From: JAKJEP01 sp964580995
Lineage (GTDB): Bacteria > Planctomycetota > Phycisphaerae > Sedimentisphaerales > SM23-30
NCBI GenBank assembly: GCA_964580995.1
Contig: CAZOMV010000031.1
Location: forward strand, 1 to 52,762
DNA length: 52,762 bases
Direction of reading: 5' to 3'
Shown: one piece after another, positions 18,248 through 27,706 of the stretch
How the letters are laid out: every line of letters begins with the position of its first letter
Position numbering within the stretch: position 1 is the first letter of the stretch
The notes under the pieces: model-generated
The model's input: the letters and a program-made list of their open reading frames with translations, nothing else
Database searches by the model: none
What the model was told of the DNA's origin: nothing
Program-made: the position numbers and the translations under genes

Positions 18248-18805
18248 TTATTCGGTTCGTACCAATTTTATCTGCTTCCGGCCGTATCCCAGGATAACAT
18301 AATCCGGGCCAATTTCGGCCAGAATATAGGACCCGATCAAATCCCCGGGAAATACCACCTGATCATTGATCAAAGCACATCTTTTCTGTCCACCCGCCAA
18401 GGTGCCGGACAAACGCAATTGTCCGGCAAGCTCCAGAATATCTTCTTCCGGCTGCGGCTTTTCCTTTTTCCGGGTAACGGTACGGAATGACTCGCTCACG
18501 GCAAAAAGATTACGAATCGCACGGGGATCGCCGCCTGTTTCATGCGGATGGTCCCATGATTTTGACTGGCTTGGACTTTCTTGACCGGTGGGCATGGGAT
18601 TCCAGGATGACGGATATACCAGGACAGCCGTTTTCTCGTTTTTGGTGCTGCTATTGACAGGGATAACAGCCTCTGGCGGAGAAGCCGTCTGGGCCTGCGT
18701 GCTTTGCGGCTCGGTAATGGATGTATCGTTTGAAGTCTTGTCCCATATCAGGGCTAAAACCGCGATGATCAATACACTTAGATATAGAATTCGTGCTCTG
18801 CTCAT
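18248..18805 (-). CDS. PilP/GspC-like inner-membrane pilus component
   Basis: About 185 residues from the ATG at 18805, which lies one base after the PilO stop and gives a cleaner N-terminus than the longer frame to 18829. There is one transmembrane helix (about residues 5-22, ILYLSVLIIAVLALIW), a low-complexity Ser/Thr/Pro linker, then a compact C-terminal beta domain (LRLSGTLAGGQKRCALINDQVVFPGDLIGSY and YVILGYGRKQIKLVR). That topology and domain match the PilP/GspC homology region, which links the inner-membrane PilNO complex to the outer-membrane secretin. No secretin gene is in the window. Confidence 0.7.
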   Translation of the reverse strand: MSRARILYLSVLIIAVLALIWDKTSNDTSITEPQSTQAQTASPPEAVIPVNSSTKNEKTAVLVYPSSWNPMPTGQESPSQSKSWDHPHETGGDPRAIRNLFAVSESFRTVTRKKEKPQPEEDILELAGQLRLSGTLAGGQKRCALINDQVVFPGDLIGSYILAEIGPDYVILGYGRKQIKLVRTE

Positions 18806-18806
18806 T

Positions 18807-19364
18807 TTAATCCAATTGCTTATGTCCAAAAATATCGAGTGTCATATCGATCGCACAACGGCTAAGCTCCCCATCGTCCTGTTTGTTCAGCATCAGTGAA
18901 TCGACGCGAACAAAGGGCAACTGTTCCGCCATTTGCACTAAAAAGGCATAGGTGTCCGGGAACGAACCGTACATTTTCAACTCGAGAGTCGTCTTTTGAT
19001 AAAATTCATCCTTCTGCCGGGAACCGGGCTGGACATTGTCCAAACGGATCGAAGTATTCCGGGCCAGGTCTCCTATCCGGGCAATCACCTCCGGAATTCC
19101 CCGGTTCTCTTCGAGTACACCGGCGGCCTGCTTCAGATGGGCAGACAATTCCTCCAGACCCTGAACGCTTTGGCGTTTCTGAACCAGTACCACACGAGAT
19201 TGCTCGGTATCTTGCAGATTTTTTTGCTGTTCTTCCGTTTGCTGCTGTATTTTGGTTTGCAGGGGATTCACCAGCAACAGCCAGGCGGCGATACACAGCC
19301 CCAGAACCGCGATCAGGCCGTATAGATCCACATCAAATATTTTTGGTTTATGACAAAGTATCAT
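18807..19364 (-). CDS. pilO: PilO-like pilus alignment protein
   Basis: A 185-residue bitopic protein: short cytoplasmic N-terminus, helix at about residues 13-33 (YGLIAVLGLCIAAWLLLVNP), a Gln/Glu-rich coiled coil (35-90), then a ferredoxin-like C-terminal domain (YQKTTLELKMYGSFPDTYAFLVQM) diagnostic of PilO. PilO pairs with PilN in the periplasm. It follows the PilN gene by 21 bases and precedes the PilP-like gene, the usual M-N-O-P order. Confidence 0.82.
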   Translation of the reverse strand: MILCHKPKIFDVDLYGLIAVLGLCIAAWLLLVNPLQTKIQQQTEEQQKNLQDTEQSRVVLVQKRQSVQGLEELSAHLKQAAGVLEENRGIPEVIARIGDLARNTSIRLDNVQPGSRQKDEFYQKTTLELKMYGSFPDTYAFLVQMAEQLPFVRVDSLMLNKQDDGELSRCAIDMTLDIFGHKQLD

Positions 19365-19385
19365 GTATTCTTTTTCCGTCCCATT

Positions 19386-20036
19386 CTATACCGAACCATG
19401 GCATTCAATCGTAAACCGCACGGTGTCCGTATCCTGTTGGGATTCGCGCCAGGACCGTTTCAGATGGACCTGCGTAAAAATTCCGGAGGACCGCAAAACA
19501 ATGAGATAATCCGCTATGACCTGATAATCCAGCGCTTGCCCTTCCAATTCCACAATCAGGCCGGCGGGGTTTGGCGATTCCGCGGGGGCAATCGCTTCCG
19601 GGTTGATACGAAACATGGCTGCACTCTGGGGCAAGGCGGTATCCGATGACGATACGCCGCCGGTTTTGTTTTCCCGATGCGTGAAATTCAATTTATCCAG
19701 ATAAATCATTTCCGGAGTTTGTTTGCTCAAAAAATCGATCATGGAAAGCAGATCCGGATAGGCTCCCAACTGATGTAATAATACCAATTGATCTTGCCAG
19801 ACCGCCAATTCCGTTTCTGACTGCTGCAAAGTCGTAATTTCACCCTGAACTTCCTGGTGCTGCTGAAGCGCATGGAGTACATTTTTATCGATTCGCAGAA
19901 GATCCCAATACAGATACCCGCTGCCCAGCAGAAGAACGACAGCCAACATCGCGGTGAAAAGAACCCAAAGACGCAGACGAGTCTTTCGCTGTTTCTGTAT
20001 TTTCAAATCTTCGGGTATCAAATTGACCGATGTCAT
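19386..20036 (-). CDS. pilN: PilN-like pilus assembly protein
   Basis: A 216-residue protein beginning MTSVNLIPEDL, the conserved PilN N-terminus (xxNLLP) that docks onto PilM, followed by a helix at about residues 25-47 (LWVLFTAMLAVVLLLGSGYLYW), a coiled coil and a PilN/GspL-like C-terminal domain (LIVELEGQALDYQVIADYLIVLRSSGIF). Three bases separate it from the PilM stop. In the T4P machine PilM binds this N-terminus on the cytoplasmic side. Confidence 0.85.
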   Translation of the reverse strand: MTSVNLIPEDLKIQKQRKTRLRLWVLFTAMLAVVLLLGSGYLYWDLLRIDKNVLHALQQHQEVQGEITTLQQSETELAVWQDQLVLLHQLGAYPDLLSMIDFLSKQTPEMIYLDKLNFTHRENKTGGVSSSDTALPQSAAMFRINPEAIAPAESPNPAGLIVELEGQALDYQVIADYLIVLRSSGIFTQVHLKRSWRESQQDTDTVRFTIECHGSV

Positions 20037-20039
20037 TTT

Positions 20040-21266
20040 TTATATCTCCCTGGCCAAAGCCAAACCCAACGCCGTGGTCCAACTGCCGGAGAACGCCCGG
20101 GTGGAAGGCGATGAATCCATAATTTCTTCCAGCAGCGGATGCGAACACCGCTGGACAGGAATCTCAAACTGATCCTGTAAAAAAATGTCCAGATGATTCA
20201 AATGGCTGGCGGAACCGCATAAAACGACCTTCTCCAACGGCGTCCCGTTTAGTTCATGGATCACGTAATTCAAGGCCCGAATCAATCCTTCGACATAATT
20301 GCCCAGATCGTGTTGAAGAGCGGCATAGATCGTTTTGGCGATTTCCATCGCCGGCTGGGGGTCTGCCTCCAGGACGGCAGTACCCGTGTCCATCGTACTA
20401 TTCTCCGCATCCGCCGCATGCGTATTCAGCCGCAATCGTCGGGTCTGGCAATTCAGACCATAACTCTTCTTGAGTCTCTCCGCTTTTTGATAATCGACCA
20501 GTAACCGCTGGGAAAGCAGCTCCGTTAATTCCTTTCCTCCCAGTGAAAATCGCCGGCAAAAAATCGGGCCGATCTGATTTCGCACTATCAAGGTGCTGCC
20601 CCGATACCCCATATCCAGATAGGCGATTACCTTTTCCTCTGGTTTGGGATTTTCCTGTGTTTGTGGTATCTGACCTCGGGAAAAAGCAATCCGGTTCACC
20701 GTGTCACCGGGAGTTAGCCGGGCTAGTACGCAGGGGAAAGCATCTACCTGCACACATTGCAGGGAAATCGCTTGCAACAGCCTGACCCGCTCCTTGATCC
20801 ACTGTCCGTCCGCCGTAACGGCCATAACGGTGATATGATCTTTTTCGATTCCATCCTCGATGGGATAATAGTCGAATACCGCCTGTTCGACTGGAAAGGG
20901 CAGATGCCCAGCCACTTGCAACTGGATCGCTCCGAGAATCGCCTGGCGCGGCAAACTAGTAGCGCCGCCGGGTAATTTCAACGGACGCAAATCCAGCTTA
21001 TCCGCCGGACAATGCAATACTACCTGCCGCCCGACAAATCCACCCCGTTCCAGCAAATGCTCGATTTGGGAAACATGCTCCGCCAAATTATCAGTATTTT
21101 CATCCTGATTCGGCAAGAGCTGGTCATCCGGTCTTTCCACCTCCAGCGCAGCATGAATATGCAGATCGTCTTTCTGTCGCTGAAGCTGAACCGCTCGAAA
21201 GGCCCGGGTTCCCAAATCCAGGCCGATCGGCGAATATTTTTTATACCGGAAATTAAACATCTTCAA
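20040..21266 (-). CDS. pilM: PilM-like actin-fold pilus assembly ATPase
   Basis: A 408-residue actin/FtsA-like protein. PIGLDLGTRAFRAVQLQR near the N-terminus is the phosphate-1 loop of PilM, AYLDMGYRGSTLIVRN the phosphate-2 region, and LEKVVLCGSASHLNHLDIFLQDQF the adenosine motif. It binds the PilN cytoplasmic tail and couples the ATPase and platform proteins to the PilNO frame. It lies in the order GspE-GspF-PilM-PilN-PilO. A 28-base gap separates it from the platform protein gene upstream. Confidence 0.87.
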   Translation of the reverse strand: MKMFNFRYKKYSPIGLDLGTRAFRAVQLQRQKDDLHIHAALEVERPDDQLLPNQDENTDNLAEHVSQIEHLLERGGFVGRQVVLHCPADKLDLRPLKLPGGATSLPRQAILGAIQLQVAGHLPFPVEQAVFDYYPIEDGIEKDHITVMAVTADGQWIKERVRLLQAISLQCVQVDAFPCVLARLTPGDTVNRIAFSRGQIPQTQENPKPEEKVIAYLDMGYRGSTLIVRNQIGPIFCRRFSLGGKELTELLSQRLLVDYQKAERLKKSYGLNCQTRRLRLNTHAADAENSTMDTGTAVLEADPQPAMEIAKTIYAALQHDLGNYVEGLIRALNYVIHELNGTPLEKVVLCGSASHLNHLDIFLQDQFEIPVQRCSHPLLEEIMDSSPSTRAFSGSWTTALGLALAREI

Positions 21267-21294
21267 TCCAATTCCTTTTTATCATGGTAGGATT

Positions 21295-22551
21295 TCATCC
21301 ATTTCCCGATATCTGGGAAAGATCAAACATGGGAAGTACCAGAGAGATGGAAATACCGCCAATTATGATTCCCATAAAAATCAGGATAAACGGCTCCATA
21401 ATATTGGTTAACATATTGATTTTGGTTTCATTTTGATCATCCAGATGATCCGCCAGCATGGTCATTACCTTACCAACCTGGGCATTTTCTTCCCCCGTGT
21501 GCACCATTTGGGCGATGCTGGGGGGTACCAGAGGGCTTCGGGATAATACCTCGTACATGGGCTGGCCGTGCAATACGTTATCATGCACCTCACGGATCAT
21601 CTCGGCGAATAAATAATGTTTGGTGGATGTTTTGGTTAAATTCAATGCTTCCAGTAAAGGGACACTGGAATCGACCAGCAAGCCGATTAACCGGCATATG
21701 CGCGCATTGATGATGGCCTTAATCAAGGCGCCGATTATGGGAATCTTGATTATGCTTCGGGCAATCAGTTTTCGCCCCGGTTCACTGCGCAGCCAATATA
21801 CCAGCGACGTGACGGAAATTCCCATCAGAATGAGTACGAGCAATAATTGGTTACGAATCAGATCGGAAACCGTCAGCATCATTTGGGTAGAACGAGGAAG
21901 GGAAACATTCATTTCGTCGAAAACGGTGGCAAAACGAGGCAAAACAAAAAAGACCAGAACGAGTACCACTCCAAAGGCAATGGTCGTCAACAGCGTAGGG
22001 TAAATCAAGGCAGAAATGACTTTCTTGCGAATCCGGTCGCTCTGCCGCGATAATTCCGCCAACCGGCTGAATATGGCCGTCAGATTCCCGGATGCTTCCC
22101 CCGCAGAGATCATGCACCCATACAGCGGATCAAAGACACGCGGGAACAAAGCTACCGCCGAAGCCAGAGTTCCCCCTTCTTCCACATGCTGATATAATTG
22201 AGAAATCAGACAGCGCCAGTGAGGGCAGCTCACCTGCCGTTCGATCGCTTCCAGTGAGGCCGCCACCGGAGTGCCCGTCTCCAGCAGAATAGACATCTGG
22301 GCGGTAAAAAATGGCAGTTCTTTACGGGAAGCACGATGGGGATTGCTGGAATTGGTTTTTCCCCATTGACGCACTCGGGATAAAAGAGAACCATCTACCG
22401 CAGGTTTTCCCGCTCGGTGGCCGGCTTCGATATGAATCGGAGTGAGCCCACGCCGGGATAACTCGCTGTACGCCTGACGAGTATCATCCGCGCTGATCGT
22501 ATCAGCAACAATGGTTCCGGAACTATTCAATGCCTGATATTTGATAATCAT
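21295..22551 (-). CDS. Type II secretion/type IV pilus platform protein (GspF/PilC)
   Basis: A 418-residue polytopic platform protein with two copies of the T2SSF domain. The first contains FFTAQMSILLETGTPVAASLEAI and the second ICRLIGLLVDSSVPLLEALNL. Transmembrane segments lie around residues 180-203, 230-250 and near the end (PFILIFMGIIIGGISISLVLPMF). PAIN motifs of the family (GEASGNL, GEENAQVG) are visible. It transmits motor movement to pilin insertion. It starts four bases after the ATPase stop, indicating coupled translation. Confidence 0.93.
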   Translation of the reverse strand: MIIKYQALNSSGTIVADTISADDTRQAYSELSRRGLTPIHIEAGHRAGKPAVDGSLLSRVRQWGKTNSSNPHRASRKELPFFTAQMSILLETGTPVAASLEAIERQVSCPHWRCLISQLYQHVEEGGTLASAVALFPRVFDPLYGCMISAGEASGNLTAIFSRLAELSRQSDRIRKKVISALIYPTLLTTIAFGVVLVLVFFVLPRFATVFDEMNVSLPRSTQMMLTVSDLIRNQLLLVLILMGISVTSLVYWLRSEPGRKLIARSIIKIPIIGALIKAIINARICRLIGLLVDSSVPLLEALNLTKTSTKHYLFAEMIREVHDNVLHGQPMYEVLSRSPLVPPSIAQMVHTGEENAQVGKVMTMLADHLDDQNETKINMLTNIMEPFILIFMGIIIGGISISLVLPMFDLSQISGNG

Positions 22552-22554
22552 TTT

Positions 22555-24318
22555 TTATAATGGTTTCGCGCCGGCTGCCATTTCCGCCGTAAAATGCGGA
22601 TCTTCATTTTCTTCCACAAAACACACTCGCAGCATTTCGTCGATGCTGGTGATTCCCTGTTCCACCAGCTGCATACCCTCCAGCTTGAGATCCCGCCAAT
22701 GGGAATTTTTGAAAAGTACTTTTTTAATCTCCGCGGCACTGGGATGCGTCAGAATCAAAGTTCGTATTTCCTGATTCATTTCCAATACTTCCCCAATCGC
22801 TCGCCGGCCTTTAAATCCGCTATCGTGACACAGCTCGCACCCCTGCCCTCGATGAAAAGCGCGGTGACGCGCCCCCCGCCAATGGATTTCATCCAAAAGC
22901 GCTTCGTCCGGGAAATAAGTCGTTTTGCATTTCGGACAGATCGTTCGCAGCAGCCGCTGCGCCACCACGCCGACCAGGCTGGAAGCAAGCAAATAGGGTT
23001 CGATATTCATATTCAGCAGCCGGGTAACCGCACCGGCGCTGTCATTGGTGTGGAGCGTACTCAAGACCAGATGGCCGGTCAAAGCCGCCTGAATCGCCAC
23101 CTGGGCGGTTTCCTCATCTCGAATTTCACCCACCATAATGATGTCCGGATCCTGGCGCAGCACGGAACGCAACGTGCGTGCAAAGGTCAAGCCCACCGCC
23201 TGCTGTACCTGAATCTGATTGACTAGCCCCAACTGATACTCCACCGGATCTTCAATGGTGATAATGTTTCTCTCTTTATTCCGCAATAAATCCAGCGCCG
23301 AATACAGGGTTGTCGTTTTCCCACTTCCGGTCGGTCCGGTTACCAGAAACAATCCATACGGTTTTGCCAGCATTCGCTTCAAAGCCAATACCATCTGGTG
23401 ATCGTAGCCCAGTTTGTCCAGGTCCAGTTGCAAATTGCTTTTGTCCAGGATGCGCATCACAATTTTTTCCCCCAGAATGGTGGGCATCGAGGAGATACGC
23501 AGATCAATTTCCCGGCCTTCGACCATAATATGAATTCGACCCTCCTGCGGTACCCGCTTTTCGGCTATGTCCATCTTCCCGATTACTTTAATACGGGATA
23601 TGATGGAGGCATGCCATTCCCTCGGCGGCGTCATCAAGTCATGCAGAATCCCGTCGATCCGGTAGCGAATCCGAACACATTGTTTATCCGGCTCAATATG
23701 AATATCGGACGCCCCCTCTTTCGTGGCCTGCACAATACTCATATTGACCAGATTGACCACCGGGCTGCCATCCGCCAAATCCGAAAGATCCAGAACCACA
23801 TCCTCGTCAATGGCTTCTTTTTCCACCACGTGAACCCGGGCTTCCTCCAGAGTAGCAATAAACGAATCGAATTTCACATTCTGGGCGTAATATCGTTTAA
23901 TAAACTCCCGAATATTCGATTCCATCGCAATCACCGGCTGAATTCGCAAACCGGTACTTCGCTCCAGATCATCCACCACCAGCAGTGCCTGAGGCTCCGC
24001 CATCGCTACCGTCAGCGTATCGTCCACCTTGAACATCGGAATAATAACATATTTCTCCGCCATTTCCTTATCAATCGTATCCACGATTAAAGGATCGACC
24101 AGCCCGGACCGCAGCCGGACCGCAGGTAAACCCAACCGACGGGACAGACAAGCCAGCATAACCGTTTCGTCAACCAGTTGTTCTTCTACCAGTAACTCCC
24201 CCAGCTTCTTCTTTGTAATTTTTTGACGCAGGAGCGCAGAGGCAAGCTGCTCTTCAGAAAGGTGCCCTTCCTGAACTAATATTTGACCCAGCTTGATCGC
24301 TCGCGTTAACAGCTTCAC
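22555..24318 (-). CDS. Type II secretion/type IV pilus assembly ATPase (GspE/PilB)
   Basis: A 587-residue hexameric motor ATPase. Two N-terminal MshEN-type repeats (residues 8-140) precede the GspE catalytic core: Walker A GPTGSGKTT with Lys334, the Asp box IEDPVEYQ, Walker B IMVGEIRDEETAQ and the His box LSTLHTNDSAGAVTRLL. A zinc tetracysteine element (CPKC ... CELC, about 458-500) marks PilB/GspE extension motors and not PilT retraction motors. Translation starts at GTG overlapping the STAS stop (GTGA). MshEN repeats in some homologues bind c-di-GMP, which fits the signalling neighbours. I cannot confirm the binding residues by eye. Confidence 0.95.
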   Translation of the reverse strand: MKLLTRAIKLGQILVQEGHLSEEQLASALLRQKITKKKLGELLVEEQLVDETVMLACLSRRLGLPAVRLRSGLVDPLIVDTIDKEMAEKYVIIPMFKVDDTLTVAMAEPQALLVVDDLERSTGLRIQPVIAMESNIREFIKRYYAQNVKFDSFIATLEEARVHVVEKEAIDEDVVLDLSDLADGSPVVNLVNMSIVQATKEGASDIHIEPDKQCVRIRYRIDGILHDLMTPPREWHASIISRIKVIGKMDIAEKRVPQEGRIHIMVEGREIDLRISSMPTILGEKIVMRILDKSNLQLDLDKLGYDHQMVLALKRMLAKPYGLFLVTGPTGSGKTTTLYSALDLLRNKERNIITIEDPVEYQLGLVNQIQVQQAVGLTFARTLRSVLRQDPDIIMVGEIRDEETAQVAIQAALTGHLVLSTLHTNDSAGAVTRLLNMNIEPYLLASSLVGVVAQRLLRTICPKCKTTYFPDEALLDEIHWRGARHRAFHRGQGCELCHDSGFKGRRAIGEVLEMNQEIRTLILTHPSAAEIKKVLFKNSHWRDLKLEGMQLVEQGITSIDEMLRVCFVEENEDPHFTAEMAAGAKPL

Positions 24319-24650
24319 AAGAAACTCCGTACCGCCGAGGCAATATCGGGAAATATTTCAAACCGGCTGGACAGCTTGGTAATATCGAAGATCTTTTGGG
24401 TCATCTCGGTAAGTCCGCAAATCTTCATTTTCAAACCATGTTCCGCCATCTGGCCGCGATATTGCTGCAGCAACTCCAAGCCCGCACTGTCAATCAGCGG
24501 GACCTCACTCATATTCAGAATAATCCGCTTCACCCAGCGCAGCGACAGAGACCGCAGCATCCGATCCAGCTCATCCAATTCCCCCGCGATCACCGGCCCG
24601 CAGGGCTTGAGAGCCGTCACCGCACCTTCCTGGCTAATCGTAACTTCCAT
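24315..24650 (-). CDS. STAS domain protein (anti-sigma-factor-antagonist type)
   Basis: A 111-residue single STAS domain, as in SpoIIAA/RsbV. IILNMSEVPLIDSAGLELLQQY holds the conserved DS-G-L segment whose Ser is the usual phosphorylation site in this family. In phosphorylation-controlled switches the unphosphorylated form binds a kinase-type partner. No RsbW-like partner is adjacent, so the partner may be the upstream histidine kinase or lie elsewhere. GGAGAAGG six bases before the ATG is strong, and the stop overlaps the ATPase start. Confidence 0.88.
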   Translation of the reverse strand: MEVTISQEGAVTALKPCGPVIAGELDELDRMLRSLSLRWVKRIILNMSEVPLIDSAGLELLQQYRGQMAEHGLKMKICGLTEMTQKIFDITKLSSRFEIFPDIASAVRSFL

Positions 24651-24651
24651 T

Positions 24652-25818
24652 TCAAACCTTCTCCATCAGAGCTTCGTTCAAAATGATTCGCTGCGTAGAA
24701 TAGGTTCCTTCCTCTTCCGGACGGAATAAATCACGGTATATCTGATTCAGCAGGGGCTCCACCTGGCCGCGATAGCTCCGATAATCACGCCCAGCCCAGC
24801 GAAGATCCAGAGCCATCCATTCCGGAATGGAACATTTTTTTAATTCCTCCTCCAAACGGATCGTAATCCGGTTCATTACCGAGTTCGCAAGGAATTCGTC
24901 TGTCTCCGACAGCATTAAGGCATAAACATCATCCGCCATTTTACCCAACAGAGACTCATCCGCTTTTTCAGACAATATGATTTGCAGGCATTTTCCAACC
25001 TGCCCGAATAACTGCCGCCACTGGCGGGACTGGCCGGCAAAGGCAGCGCGAAAACCATGGATGGAAATCACGACAAAGGAAAACAAGGCATCCAGCCGCA
25101 TCGCCTGATCCGCACGAACCTGGGCCTGTTTTAAAAACGCCTCTTCACGCAATGCCCCGCTGGCCGGGTCATGTTCGATTTTCCATACCCGCTGGTTGGT
25201 TGCCTGCAACTGCTCCCAGAACATTTTTATAAAATGCGTCACAACCTCAAATTCCGACAGCCGGTTTGGGGATACAACCTTCCTATTATATTTCACATGA
25301 ACGAGTAACGGCTGGCCGAAATCCCGGTATAAGGGAATACAGGCCTCGCCGGCAAGAGCCGTCTCCCGCGATCGGCCCGCCGGAACCGCATCACCGGCTT
25401 GGGACAGATCCACATACGACGTACCCGATTGCAGCGCCTTTCGAATCGCCGAAGATTCCAGCGGCACCCTACAAGGATGACGCAATTCATTCTCATAACT
25501 GGCTGCCAGCTTCGATTGGGAGGAAGATCCGCTGGGCTTGATCACACATTCAAATAAATTTTCCCGTGCTTCATCCGGACACCATAAGGTGACACAGGCA
25601 TCCCCAAATATGGGACGCAGGCTTTTCTCCACCATTCGAATAAAACACTGATATCGCTCAAACAAATCCTCGCTGCTCTGCATACAATGCAGTTCATCCA
25701 GAAAATAACGCATATCCTGCTTTTGCGGATTCTCCGGCGGCAGCTCCGTCCGGCCTTTTTCCAAGGCGATCCATTGTTTTTTTACGTTTTTCATAGGAGT
25801 GCTATCTATTATCCTCAT
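24652..25818 (-). CDS. GAF-like protein with a degenerate GGDEF domain
   Basis: A 388-residue soluble protein. Residues about 45-210 look GAF-like. Residues about 218-370 follow the layout of a diguanylate cyclase domain: EHDPASGALREEAFLKQA matches the DxLTGxxNR start, but the metal-binding position (ISIHGF) lacks the Asp and the signature loop reads LLGKMADDVYAL where GGDEF should be. It should therefore be unable to make c-di-GMP and probably serves as a receptor or scaffold. Assignment of the domain is by pattern only. The ATG overlaps the histidine-kinase stop (ATGA), and the next gene, STAS, starts one base after its stop. Confidence 0.6.
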   Translation of the reverse strand: MRIIDSTPMKNVKKQWIALEKGRTELPPENPQKQDMRYFLDELHCMQSSEDLFERYQCFIRMVEKSLRPIFGDACVTLWCPDEARENLFECVIKPSGSSSQSKLAASYENELRHPCRVPLESSAIRKALQSGTSYVDLSQAGDAVPAGRSRETALAGEACIPLYRDFGQPLLVHVKYNRKVVSPNRLSEFEVVTHFIKMFWEQLQATNQRVWKIEHDPASGALREEAFLKQAQVRADQAMRLDALFSFVVISIHGFRAAFAGQSRQWRQLFGQVGKCLQIILSEKADESLLGKMADDVYALMLSETDEFLANSVMNRITIRLEEELKKCSIPEWMALDLRWAGRDYRSYRGQVEPLLNQIYRDLFRPEEEGTYSTQRIILNEALMEKV

Positions 25819-27482
25819 TCCACATGGGTGTTACGGGCGGGCCCCAGAACCGGTCCAACCTCTGTCAACGGCAGTTTAATCAACATTTCCGTCCCGTGGT
25901 TCAATTCGCTGGTAACCTGAATCGCACCTCCGTGGCTGTTTGCGATTTCCTTACAGGTTGCCAATCCCAATCCCGTGCCCGGAATATTTGCGGTTTCTTC
26001 CCGATCCACACGGTAAAACTTTTCAAATATCCTTTCCCGGTCTTCTTCCGGTATCCCATAACCGGTATCCGATATTTTAATGTACACAAACCGCTCATCC
26101 ACATTGGTTTCCGCAAATACGGTCCCCCCTTCCGGCGTATATTTAATGGCATTGGATAAAATATTGTTGATCATCACCGTCAGTTTTTCCCGATCGGCAT
26201 ATAAATTGGGCAGCTTGGGATGATAATTGGTTTGCAGCGTAATTTTCTTGCCGCTGGCAGAGGCCTTGACATCATTCACGCACTGCTGCACCAACCGATC
26301 CATAAGCACTTCCCCTTTGTCCATAGGCAGGGAACCGGTTTCCATCCGTGTCAGGTCCAGCACTTCATTCACCAGACGGGTCAGCCGCGCCGATTCCTCA
26401 TTGATGACATTGAAAGCCTCCTTTTGGGTACTGGCGTCCAAAATCATATCCGAGAGCAATGTTTCCGCATACGCCCGGATATTCGTCAGCGGACTTCGCA
26501 GCTCATGGCTGACATGAGCGATAAAATCATCCCGGCTGGCTTCCCGGATTTTCTGCTGGGTAATATCCCGGATCATCAGCAAAAGATCGCTGTTTTTCGC
26601 GATCTCATTTACTTTATAACAAGCCACCCATAACGTGGTATTTTCATTGGGCGATGCGCGACTGGGAATATTCCCATCGGCAGCATCCCCGGCATGAGTC
26701 TTTTTCGAGGATTGTACTTCGATTTCAAAACCGGTATGGGATGTATGCGATGCTTGATGGATAAAAGAATCCAGAATATTCCGCGCCGAGGCTGCCTCGA
26801 AAAGCTCCAAAACCGATTTCCCGATTAATTCACCCAAAGGTCGGCCGACCTTCCCTTCACAGGCACGATTGGCAAAGGTGATAATATCGGTGGCATCCGC
26901 CAGGATAATCCCATCCTCCAGAGAATCCAGAACCGCTAATAATCTCTGGGAATCGTAACTGCAAAAAAATTGCCCGATACCTTCCTGCGCCTGGCTGATC
27001 TGACGCTGCTGCTGCATCTGATCCAGAATCGCCACCAATTGATTCCATCCCCGGGCAATGGCAGGCATAGGAGTTTTACAGGGGAAAGGCTCCAGCCGGA
27101 TTGCCATTTCCGATGACGATTCCTGCAGGTTCAATTCTTCCAAATTGGAAATGATGCTTTGGAAAAATGGACGTTCGCGCGAAATTCTAAAAATGAATAC
27201 GGTGGAAACTCCCGCTGACAACAGGGCCGATAATATGCACCAGGCCAGAGTTGCTGAAGAAATATTTATTTCCTGAAAGCGGGTCCGATAAATAAACGCC
27301 ACCAGCAGCATAGATGCCGTGATGGCAAAATTACCAAACACCAAAACCAGCCCGGCCCGGTATATTTTGTAACTGCTTTTGCTCAAAGGTTTAACCTGCT
27401 TTTTTCTGGTTTTTTCTGATTGTTTTTCCAACGAACACTCATCCTTTATCTTTGGTGGTCGCTTCGGCTGTACAATCTCCAA
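25815..27482 (-). CDS. PAS-containing membrane sensor histidine kinase
   Basis: A 555-residue sensor kinase: basic N-terminus, two transmembrane helices (about residues 42-64 and 78-101), linker, PAS domain (about 195-315, SLEDGIILADATDIITFANRA), HisKA with the phospho-acceptor His326 in HVSHELRSPLTNIRAYAETLL, and an HATPase core (N box NNILSNAIKYTPEGG, G1 DTGYGIPEEDRERIFEKF, G2 GTGLGLATCKEIANSHGG). The first possible start is TTG at 27482; no ATG exists near the N-terminus, and a TTG at codon 18 preceded by AAAGGA is an alternative. It heads the minus-strand pilus run and is divergent from the CheY-like gene, its likely partner. Confidence 0.9.
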   Translation of the reverse strand: MEIVQPKRPPKIKDECSLEKQSEKTRKKQVKPLSKSSYKIYRAGLVLVFGNFAITASMLLVAFIYRTRFQEINISSATLAWCILSALLSAGVSTVFIFRISRERPFFQSIISNLEELNLQESSSEMAIRLEPFPCKTPMPAIARGWNQLVAILDQMQQQRQISQAQEGIGQFFCSYDSQRLLAVLDSLEDGIILADATDIITFANRACEGKVGRPLGELIGKSVLELFEAASARNILDSFIHQASHTSHTGFEIEVQSSKKTHAGDAADGNIPSRASPNENTTLWVACYKVNEIAKNSDLLLMIRDITQQKIREASRDDFIAHVSHELRSPLTNIRAYAETLLSDMILDASTQKEAFNVINEESARLTRLVNEVLDLTRMETGSLPMDKGEVLMDRLVQQCVNDVKASASGKKITLQTNYHPKLPNLYADREKLTVMINNILSNAIKYTPEGGTVFAETNVDERFVYIKISDTGYGIPEEDRERIFEKFYRVDREETANIPGTGLGLATCKEIANSHGGAIQVTSELNHGTEMLIKLPLTEVGPVLGPARNTHVE

Positions 27483-27706
27483 CGTATAAATATTTCCAGT
27501 TCCTTATCGACTTTCTGCAAAGCTCAGTTGCTTAATAACCATCTGGCTTTCTACGAATCGAACCAAAAGGGCAGCCCGATAATCCCGATCCGACCGGCTG
27601 AGACTTCTATAATATACGCCTGGTTAAGCTGCCCTGCCGTATTACCGATGGAACCAGTAGAATCAACAGGTTTTGCATAGCATCGTTACCTAGTAGGACT
27701 CATAGC
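27483..27706. other. Intergenic region between divergent kinase and receiver genes
   Basis: A 224-base divergent gap that should hold promoters for both directions. A TATAAT at 27608-27613 (plus strand) is a plausible -10 for the receiver gene, but no convincing -35 is spaced correctly. A second candidate, TAGAAT, lies at 27658-27663. Confidence 0.3.
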
